Below, one piece after another: positions 54,822 to 61,734 of a stretch of 64,000 nt of DNA (position 1 is the first letter of the stretch; each line of letters begins with the position of its first letter). The notes beneath the pieces were generated by a model that was not told the DNA's origin, ran no database searches, and was given only the letters and a program-made list of their open reading frames with translations. The DNA comes from Hufsiella arboris (lineage in GTDB: Bacteria > Bacteroidota > Bacteroidia > Sphingobacteriales > Sphingobacteriaceae). A program made the position numbers and the translations under genes. The DNA lies in contig NZ_WVHT01000001.1 of NCBI RefSeq assembly GCF_009834875.1, forward strand, positions 777,136-841,135, given 5' to 3'.

Positions 54822-54829
54822 TAACTTTG
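54822..54829 (+). promoter_or_regulatory. -7 element TAACTTTG for the IPExxxVDY gene
   Basis: A match to TAnnTTTG ends 16 nt before the TTG start at 54846. No -33 is seen at the proper distance. Confidence 0.35.
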
Positions 54830-54845
54830 AACCCGTAGAACTGTT

Positions 54846-55265
54846 TTGAATAAACTGATTTTAAAATACGAGCCAGACCTTGATTTTATTTTAATAGCTA
54901 TTACGGCTCCATTAAAAGATTACCGCTTTTGTTTTAAGCTCAACAAGGAACTTCGGATTCAGTTTTCGCGGATTGATGATTTAGAGCTTCAGTTCGGGTC
55001 AGGTCCGGAAATTCAGTTTTTTTCGCGTTATTATTACCAGGAGCCGCAAACGGAAGTTGAATTTTATCTTATTGCCAATAAAGGAAATGAAGGCTGGTTA
55101 ATTCCAGAAATGAAAGGAACAGATTACTTTATTTTGATACGTAATTATATAGATGACGAGGACCGTGAAAAGTTTTTAGGCAGCGTTAATAAACTAAATG
55201 AAGTGGTTTCCGCTGTAGAAGTTAATCCCAGGAAATTGAAATCTAAAGAAAATCTCATATTTTAG
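54846..55265 (+). CDS. IPExxxVDY family protein
   Basis: A 139-residue protein of a Bacteroidota-specific family named after a conserved motif. Here it reads IPEMKGTDY (residues 86-94), with Thr at the Val position. It has no signal peptide or membrane segment and is rich in beta-prone hydrophobic/acidic alternation. The start is a TTG at 54846, the only one that keeps the N-terminal motif. It lies directly upstream of pyk (78 nt), a conserved neighbour as I recall. Function is unknown. Confidence 0.85.
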   Translation: MNKLILKYEPDLDFILIAITAPLKDYRFCFKLNKELRIQFSRIDDLELQFGSGPEIQFFSRYYYQEPQTEVEFYLIANKGNEGWLIPEMKGTDYFILIRNYIDDEDREKFLGSVNKLNEVVSAVEVNPRKLKSKENLIF

Positions 55266-55343
55266 CAGCCCGAAATGGTAGTGTATTTTTTACACTTTGT
55301 AAATAGAAAAAAGCATAACGCCAGTTATTAAAAAATATTATTA

Positions 55344-56771
55344 ATGAAACACACGCACAAACGAACTAAGATCGTTGCAACTCTCGGACCAGCATCGGCA
55401 AAAAAGGAAATGTTGCTGAGCATGATTAAAGCCGGTGTAAATGTTTGCCGCCTTAACTTTTCGCACGGCAGCCAGGAAGTTCACCAGCAAGTGATCAATA
55501 CGATCCGTGAAATCAATGAGCAGTACAAAACCCATGTCGGCATTTTAGCCGATTTGCAGGGACCGAAGATTCGTATCGGAATGGTTCAGGATGGTGGTAT
55601 AAATCTTATCAACGGAACTCAGATTGATATTACAACCCGCGAACTCATCGGCAACGATAAAGAAATTTACATCACTTACGATACTTTTCCTAATGATGTA
55701 CAGGCCAATGAGATAATCCTGTTAGATGACGGGAAAATTCAGATGCGTGTAATCAGCACAAATAAAAAGGACACGGTTACCTGTGAGATTGTTCACGGTG
55801 GAATTTTAACGTCGCGGAAAGGCGTAAACCTGCCGAACACCAAAGTTTCTATTCCATCACTAACGGATGAGGATCTTTCAAATCTGGATCTGGCGCTTAA
55901 AAACGACGTTGAATGGATCGGGATGTCATTTGTGCGTACAGCAGATGATATCGTTCAATTAAAACGTATCATCTCCCAAAGCGGAAAAACTGCCAAAGTA
56001 ATTGCGAAGATTGAAAAGCCGGAAGCAATCGATAACATCGACGCTATCATCGCTGTAACGGACGGTGTAATGGTTGCGCGTGGCGACCTGGGTGTTGAAA
56101 TGCCGATGGAGCAAGTTCCTGTATTGCAAAAAATGATCGCAAGAAAATGCCGCGAAGCGTCAAAACCGGTTATCGTTGCAACACAAATGCTCGAGAGTAT
56201 GATCACTACTCCGCGGCCAACACGTGCTGAGGTTAATGACGTTGCAAACTCCGTATTGGACGGAGCTGATGCAGTAATGCTAAGCGGTGAAACTTCGGTG
56301 GGTGAATTTCCGCTGATCGTTATCGAAACAATGTCGAAGATCATTAAAAATATCGAGGAGACAGCATATCCTTATCACACACCGAAAAAGTTAAACGTTG
56401 AATCGCCAACCTACATGGCTGACGCCGTTTGTGGTTCTGCTGTTTATCTTTCGGAAAAATCAAGCGCCGTGGGTATTGTATCGATGACTTCATCCGGATA
56501 TACAGCGTTTGAAATTTCCAGCCACAGGCCAAAAGCCACTACCTTTATTTTTACAAGCAATAAAACGCTACTCAATTCACTGAGCCTGCTTTGGGGAGTA
56601 AGAGGTTTTTACTACGATAAATATGTAAGTACCGACGAATCGATCAGCGATGTAAATTCTATTTTGCTGTCGGAAAACCTGGTTGAACCGGGAGAGGTTG
56701 TAATCAATACTGCGTCAATGCCGATTGAACAAAAAGGCAAAACCAATATGATCCGGGTGACTGTCTTATAA
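55344..56771 (+). CDS. pyk: Pyruvate kinase
   Basis: Pyk makes pyruvate and ATP from phosphoenolpyruvate and ADP. It has 475 residues. The N-terminal segment is TKIVATLGPAS. The active-site segment is KVIAKIEKPEAIDNID with the catalytic Lys, then GDLGVEMPMEQVP and ATQMLESM. The C-terminal regulatory domain is present. It is downstream of the IPExxxVDY gene and ends before a strong terminator. Confidence 0.97.
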   Translation: MKHTHKRTKIVATLGPASAKKEMLLSMIKAGVNVCRLNFSHGSQEVHQQVINTIREINEQYKTHVGILADLQGPKIRIGMVQDGGINLINGTQIDITTRELIGNDKEIYITYDTFPNDVQANEIILLDDGKIQMRVISTNKKDTVTCEIVHGGILTSRKGVNLPNTKVSIPSLTDEDLSNLDLALKNDVEWIGMSFVRTADDIVQLKRIISQSGKTAKVIAKIEKPEAIDNIDAIIAVTDGVMVARGDLGVEMPMEQVPVLQKMIARKCREASKPVIVATQMLESMITTPRPTRAEVNDVANSVLDGADAVMLSGETSVGEFPLIVIETMSKIIKNIEETAYPYHTPKKLNVESPTYMADAVCGSAVYLSEKSSAVGIVSMTSSGYTAFEISSHRPKATTFIFTSNKTLLNSLSLLWGVRGFYYDKYVSTDESISDVNSILLSENLVEPGEVVINTASMPIEQKGKTNMIRVTVL

Positions 56772-56805
56772 GTTGAGATAAGATCAGGGATATAAAAGAC
56801 AATGC

Positions 56806-56831
56806 AAAGCTTCGGGAAACCGGAGCTTTTT
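56806..56831 (+). terminator. Rho-independent terminator after pyk
   Basis: A 10-bp stem AAAGCTTCGG/CCGGAGCTTT (one G-T wobble) with a GAAA tetraloop is followed by a T-run. Confidence 0.9.
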
Positions 56832-56933
56832 GTTTTTACGGAGCTGGAGCGACATTTAAGTCACAAAGTGCCAGGACCGTTGAAGTAAACGATTTGTTTT
56901 GCGGAAGCGCTTTACATTTTCGATGGTTTTTTT

Positions 56934-57017
56934 GGCGTTGCCTTCGGCCGGGCTTTCCGTTTCAATCTTTTCCGCCCTACGGGACGAAAAAGGATTTCCA
57001 CTTCAATCCTTAACGCG
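56934..57017 (+). repeat. Interspersed repeat copy C with internal imperfect hairpin
   Basis: It reads GGCCGGGCTTTCCGTTTCAA, then a CTTTTCCGCCC/GGGACGAAAAAG imperfect hairpin, then AAGGATTTCCACTTCAATCC. It shares its ends with copies A and B. Confidence 0.7.
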
Positions 57018-57268
57018 GGCTACGGCGCGGTTCCGGCGAATGTCCATTGATTTTAAACCCGATTGTACCAGAAAACCCGAAAGGAGGTACGACTGAGGAT
57101 TTGGAGGGAAAAGCGGGACTACCGACCGCCAAGAGAATTTAACTTTCATTTTCTAATTATCATCGGTTTTTAAAAATGGTTATTATGCAAATTTTAAAAA
57201 GTCTTACAGCACTTGAAAATTGAAGTAGGTCTAATAGGACACTTGCCGATATAAATTGATTCGTTGTT

Positions 57269-57284
57269 TACACTTAATAGTGTA
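57269..57284. promoter_or_regulatory. Palindrome TACACTTAATAGTGTA upstream of nrdJ
   Basis: It has 6-bp arms TACACT/AGTGTA with a 4-nt centre. It resembles an NrdR box (ACACT-N6-AGTGT) but with a centre two bases too short, so assignment is uncertain. Confidence 0.35.
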
Positions 57285-57317
57285 CTCGAAACACGTTAAA
57301 ATTTGAGTTCAGGTTAG

Positions 57318-57404
57318 TTTTCCACATGACAAACAGCTTAATGAGAATCAATTGCGCGTTAATTCGCACTCAATTCGCTATTTACACTATCAACTTGTGG
57401 AAAA
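57318..57404. promoter_or_regulatory. Inverted pair of DnaA-box-like sites upstream of nrdJ
   Basis: TTTTCCACA (57318-57326) and its reverse complement TGTGGAAAA (57396-57404) are separated by 69 nt. Each matches the relaxed DnaA box TTWTNCACA. Confidence 0.45.
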
Positions 57405-57498
57405 GATAAGTTCAGTTGGAACTATCTGAAAGATAAATTTGATTAAAAACCCCTTAAGGTTTTCTGCTTACACTTTTTCACATTTAAAACACAATATT

Positions 57499-60400
57499 AT
57501 GGGCAAAATAAATGACAAAAAATCAACCCAAGGCAAAGGCCTTCATTTTAATCGCTATTTTACCAAGGATGGTGTAAATGTTTACGATTTGTTCTCGTAT
57601 GAGAAAAGGTCATCTGTAATCAGGAATCCTTCCGGGGACGCGGTTTTTGAAATGAACGATGTGGAAGTTCCGGGAAGCTGGAGCCAGGTAGCGACGGATA
57701 TTCTTGCCCAGAAGTATTTCCGTAAAGCCGGCGTGCCGCAAGCTGATGGTTCGACCGGCTCTGAAAAAAGCATTAAACAGGTTGCTCACCGTATGGCGAA
57801 CTGCTGGAAACAGTGGGGCGAGAAATACAATTACTTCGCGTCTAAAGAGGATGCAAATATCTTTTATGACGAGTTGGTTTATACCATCGTTGGGCAATTG
57901 GCTGCGCCAAATTCACCGCAATGGTTCAATACCGGACTGCATTCCTCGTATGGCATCACAGGAAAGCCGCAGGGGCATTATTTTGTTGACCCTGTGACCG
58001 AAGTGCTTTCGAAATCTACTTCAGCTTACGAGCGTCCGCAGCCACATGCCTGCTTCATCCTTTCGGTGAATGACGACCTGGTAAACGATGGTGGTATCAT
58101 GGACCTTTGGGTTCGTGAAGCCCGTATCTTCAAATACGGTTCGGGTGTTGGGACCAATTTCTCCGCCATCCGTGGGGAGAGTGAAAAGCTTTCCGGCGGA
58201 GGTTACTCGTCTGGATTAATGTCGTTCCTGAAAATCGGCGACAGGGCTGCGGGAGCTATTAAATCCGGCGGAACAACACGTCGTGCCGCTAAAATGGTTT
58301 GCCTGGACCTGGACCACCCTGAAATTGAAGGATTCGTAAACTGGAAAGTCGAAGAAGAGAAAAAAGTTGCCGCTTTAATCGCCGCCGGTTATTCTTCTGA
58401 TTACGAAGGTGAAGCCTACAGAACTGTTGCAGGACAAAATTCAAATAACTCGGTTCGTATACCAAATAGTTTCTTCCATGCTCTTGAATCTGGAAAACCA
58501 TGGAACCTGATTGGCCGGACAAATGGGAAAGTATTAAAATCGATTTCCTCGGAAAAACTGTGGAACGACATCACATTTGCTGCCTGGGCTTGCGCTGATC
58601 CGGGCGTTCAATACGATACAACTATCAACGAATGGCACACTTGCCCGGAAGGCGGACGAATCAACGCATCCAATCCGTGCTCGGAATACATGTTCCTGGA
58701 TAACACAGCTTGTAACCTGGCTTCCATCAATCTTGCTCATTTCTTCGATCCTGAAAAACTGACGTTTGATGTAAAAGGATTCGAACACGCGTGTCGTGTA
58801 TGGACAACCGTTCTGGAAATTTCCGTTTTAATGGCTCAGTTCCCGTCTAAGGAAGTAGCTCAATTGTCATATGATTACCGCACATTGGGTTTAGGTTACG
58901 CGAATCTTGGTTCGATGCTGATGGTTGCCGGAATACCGTACGACAGTGACAAAGCCCGTGCAATCGGCGGTGCAATTACCGCGATCATGACCGGAACAGC
59001 TTACGCAACTTCAGCCGAAATGGCCAAAGAACTAGGTGCCTTCCGTGAATACGAAAAGAACAAGCAACACATGCTTCGCGTGATGCGCAATCATCGCTTT
59101 GCGGCATACAACTCAACTGAAAATTACGAAGGACTGGAAATCGCTCCTCCGGGAATTGATCCTAAGTTCTGTCCTGATTATTTATTGTCTGCGGCCTGCA
59201 ACGCTTGGGATAAGGCCGTTGAATTGGGCGAGAAATACGGTTACCGCAATGCGCAAACTACTGTGATCGCGCCGACCGGAACGATCGGTTTGGTAATGGA
59301 TTGCGATACGACCGGTATCGAGCCTGATTTTGCTTTAGTAAAGTTTAAAAAGCTTTCTGGCGGAGGTTACTTTAAGATCATTAACCAGGCAGTTCCAACC
59401 GCGCTTAAAAATCTCGGTTACCAGGAGCACGAAGTAGAAAAGATCATCAATTACGCGAAAGGCGCCGCGACGTTAGAAGGAGCTCCGCATATCAATTTTG
59501 ATTCCTTAGCAGCGAAAGGATTTACTCAAAATGAATTAGAGAAGATCGACAAATCATTACTTGCTGCGTTCGAAATAGGTTTTGTGTTCAATCAATGGAC
59601 GCTGGGCGAGGATTGCCTGAAACGTTTAGGCTTTAAGTCGGAACAATACAATTCGCCTGATTTTAATTTGCTTCGTTCTATCGGCTTCAGTCGCCAGCAA
59701 ATCGCTGACGCGAACGAATACATCTGCGGAACGATGACATTGGAAGGCGCTCCATATTTAAAACAGGAGCATTACGCGATTTTTGATTGCGCAAACAAAT
59801 GCGGATCAAAAGGTGAGCGTTACATTCATGCTCATGGCCATATCAAAATGATGGCCAGTGCGCAGCCATTCCTTTCTGGTGCGATCTCAAAAACAATTAA
59901 CCTTCCAAACGAAGCAACTATTGAGGAAATAAAAGACTGTTACGAACTGTCGTGGAAACTGGCGCTGAAAGCAAACGCGCTTTACCGCGACGGTTGTAAA
60001 TTGTCGCAGCCGTTGTCGACCAAATCCTCAGATACGAAAGAAGATAAGCTGGATACAGTTGAAGAAGTATTGGGCGAAGCCGCCAATGTGAAACTCAGCG
60101 ACCTGACACCTGAACAGGTTCTGGAAGCTGCCCGTGCAATACTTGACAGATCAACTGACACTACGTTCAAAAGACAACTGTCATCTGTTGTACAGAAGAA
60201 AGCTTTACCGCACAAACGTCGTGGTTTTACACAAAAAGCAGCCATAGGCGGACAGAATGTGTTTGTTCGTACCGGAGAATACGAAGACGGAACCTTGGGC
60301 GAAATCTTCGTGGATATGCATAAAGAAGGTGCGACTTTCCGATCACTGATGAACTGTTTTGCTATCGCGATTTCGGTTGGTTTGCAATACGGCGTTCCGC

Positions 60401-60807
60401 TGGAAGAGTTTGTAGATAAGTTTACGTTCACACGTTTCGAGCCATCGGGCATGGTATCGGGCCACGACAATATCAAAAGCTCTACTTCGATAGTCGACTA
60501 TATCTTCCGTCTGCTGGGGTACGAATACCTGAACCGCACTGATTTGGTTCACATCGTGACCGAACAAAATGCAGTATTAGGAAATCCGCAAATGGCCGAC
60601 GAAGATCAGAATCCGCACGATAATCATTTTGCCGAAGCTCCTAAAGCTGAAAAAGTAATCGGAAATAAAATATTGAAACCGGTACTCGACATTTCCGGCG
60701 GCGGCCAAAGCGACGCGCCTGCCTGTACCAATTGCGGACATATCACGGTACGTTCCGGCACTTGTTACAAGTGTTTGAATTGCGGCACGCAGGGAGGATG
60801 TTCTTAG
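57499..60807 (+). CDS. nrdJ: Class II (adenosylcobalamin-dependent) ribonucleotide reductase
   Basis: NrdJ reduces ribonucleotides to deoxyribonucleotides using a 5'-deoxyadenosyl radical. It has 1102 residues from the ATG at 57499. The radical/redox Cys segments are PHACFILS and SNPCSEYMFLDNTACNLASINLAHF. TVIAPTGTIGLVMDCDTTGIEP is the active-site loop region. A TSCPD domain (about residues 920-1010) and a Cys-rich C-terminal tail (CTNCGHITVRSGTCYKC and CGTQGGC), probably zinc-ribbon/redox, complete it. A codon at 57439 upstream is rejected. It needs cobalamin, like MeaB's partner mutase. Confidence 0.96.
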   Translation: MGKINDKKSTQGKGLHFNRYFTKDGVNVYDLFSYEKRSSVIRNPSGDAVFEMNDVEVPGSWSQVATDILAQKYFRKAGVPQADGSTGSEKSIKQVAHRMANCWKQWGEKYNYFASKEDANIFYDELVYTIVGQLAAPNSPQWFNTGLHSSYGITGKPQGHYFVDPVTEVLSKSTSAYERPQPHACFILSVNDDLVNDGGIMDLWVREARIFKYGSGVGTNFSAIRGESEKLSGGGYSSGLMSFLKIGDRAAGAIKSGGTTRRAAKMVCLDLDHPEIEGFVNWKVEEEKKVAALIAAGYSSDYEGEAYRTVAGQNSNNSVRIPNSFFHALESGKPWNLIGRTNGKVLKSISSEKLWNDITFAAWACADPGVQYDTTINEWHTCPEGGRINASNPCSEYMFLDNTACNLASINLAHFFDPEKLTFDVKGFEHACRVWTTVLEISVLMAQFPSKEVAQLSYDYRTLGLGYANLGSMLMVAGIPYDSDKARAIGGAITAIMTGTAYATSAEMAKELGAFREYEKNKQHMLRVMRNHRFAAYNSTENYEGLEIAPPGIDPKFCPDYLLSAACNAWDKAVELGEKYGYRNAQTTVIAPTGTIGLVMDCDTTGIEPDFALVKFKKLSGGGYFKIINQAVPTALKNLGYQEHEVEKIINYAKGAATLEGAPHINFDSLAAKGFTQNELEKIDKSLLAAFEIGFVFNQWTLGEDCLKRLGFKSEQYNSPDFNLLRSIGFSRQQIADANEYICGTMTLEGAPYLKQEHYAIFDCANKCGSKGERYIHAHGHIKMMASAQPFLSGAISKTINLPNEATIEEIKDCYELSWKLALKANALYRDGCKLSQPLSTKSSDTKEDKLDTVEEVLGEAANVKLSDLTPEQVLEAARAILDRSTDTTFKRQLSSVVQKKALPHKRRGFTQKAAIGGQNVFVRTGEYEDGTLGEIFVDMHKEGATFRSLMNCFAIAISVGLQYGVPLEEFVDKFTFTRFEPSGMVSGHDNIKSSTSIVDYIFRLLGYEYLNRTDLVHIVTEQNAVLGNPQMADEDQNPHDNHFAEAPKAEKVIGNKILKPVLDISGGGQSDAPACTNCGHITVRSGTCYKCLNCGTQGGCS

Positions 60808-60834
60808 TTTTTTGATTTATATTTTAGAAGAGGG

Positions 60835-60868
60835 AAAGCTGCTTTCAGAGATGAGGGCAGCTTTTTTT
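60835..60868 (+). terminator. Rho-independent terminator after nrdJ
   Basis: An 8-bp stem AAAGCTGC/GCAGCTTT with a 14-nt loop is followed by T's. Confidence 0.8.
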
Positions 60869-60963
60869 GAGATTGTCGAACTTATAATCCTTTTGAATTT
60901 ACAGCGATTAATCGACTCTAAAAGCAACCGTTAACTCCATTTTACTATAAAAACCTAAAAATT

Positions 60964-61469
60964 ATGGACTTATTAAAATATGAATTTATTGATTCACCAG
61001 AAGGCTCTTACAATTTTATCTTAGGTAAATTAGTTAAAGACTTAAGATTTGTCGTTCTGAAGTATCAATTGGCGAATTCCAAGCAGCTATTCCAATTTTA
61101 AAAAAAGTTGAGTCAATGCTTCAAAAGCTTGATAAAGACATTGGAAACAAGGAGAGATTTTATATCGAAGAAATCTTAGCTGAACTTGAAAAAGAGAGTG
61201 AAATAGAAGAAGCCTTACTAGAAGATTTTGAATGGTCAGCGAAATCCATTTTAGTCACTTTGTTCGATAAAGAATTTCATTTGAAAGATTATTCTTATGA
61301 GCTTAAAAAAAATAACGGGATTTACTGGATTGAATTTTATGGTAACATCAAAATCGATGATAAGTTGCTGCAAGTTGTCAAAGAGGTTTTTAAAACTGTA
61401 TGTTATAAATATGGAATCATATTTATTGATGGGCATTTAAAGCATTATAAAGAGCTTTACTTAAATTAA
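60964..61469 (+). pseudogene. Frameshifted AT-rich gene of unknown function
   Basis: Two adjacent frames appear to be pieces of one protein. The first, from ATG at 60964, encodes MDLLKYEFIDSPEGSYNF and ILGKLVKDLRF before running out of frame. The second, from about 61050, encodes SEVSIGEFQAAIPILKK and continues to 61469 (the 117-codon ORF from 61116). A one-base loss near 61045-61060 would explain it. The full product would be about 168 residues, rich in Lys and Glu, with no signal peptide. It is more AT-rich than its neighbours. I do not recognise the family. A sequencing error is an alternative. Confidence 0.55.
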
Positions 61470-61482
61470 TTAGCCTTTTGAC

Positions 61483-61590
61483 TGATCGTAGCGCCGCGCT
61501 ACGATCAATGCTATTCTAATTTCACGCTGTCCGAAGTGTTCAGCGCAGCGTCACTTCGGATTAACGAATAAAGAGGAGTCTTCTGACTCC
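61483..61590. repeat. Array of three consecutive hairpins
   Basis: Hairpin 1 (61483-61507): TGATCGTAGCG, CCG, CGCTACGATCA (11-bp perfect). Hairpin 2 (61530-61560): TCCGAAGTG and CACTTCGGA (9-bp perfect) around 13 nt. Hairpin 3 (61575-61590): GGAGTC, TTCT, GACTCC. No T-run follows any of them. Origin is unknown. Confidence 0.75.
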
Positions 61591-61676
61591 GGTATACATT
61601 CTCACTTGCTTTCTTAAGTATTTTCGGCGGTAACATCTCCCATTTACGCTTCATTTTATTGATTCCCATCCATCAT

Positions 61677-61713
61677 AAAAAAAACACGTCCTTCAAAAAC
61701 GACGTGTTTTTTT
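61677..61713 (-). terminator. Terminator of the repeat-rich surface protein gene (bidirectional shape)
   Basis: Arms AAAACACGTC and GACGTGTTTT are extended by A/T runs with a 10-nt loop, 22 nt past the minus-strand stop. Confidence 0.85.
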
Positions 61714-61734
61714 AACCACAAAAGGTCCTAACAT

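Larger units (their letters stand above)
56832..57498 (+). other. Gene-free stretch before nrdJ
   Basis: About 670 nt. It holds an interspersed repeat copy (56934-57017), a 16-bp palindrome (57269-57284), and two inverted DnaA-box-like sites (57318-57326 and 57396-57404). No B12-box-like riboswitch core was recognised, and no gene or tRNA is seen. Confidence 0.6.

Noticed and set aside
56832..57498. Adenosylcobalamin riboswitch before nrdJ
   Set aside because: I looked for a B12-box core and could not find one.
59982..60476. 164-codon minus-strand ORF within nrdJ
   Set aside because: Antisense shadow of a well-conserved enzyme.
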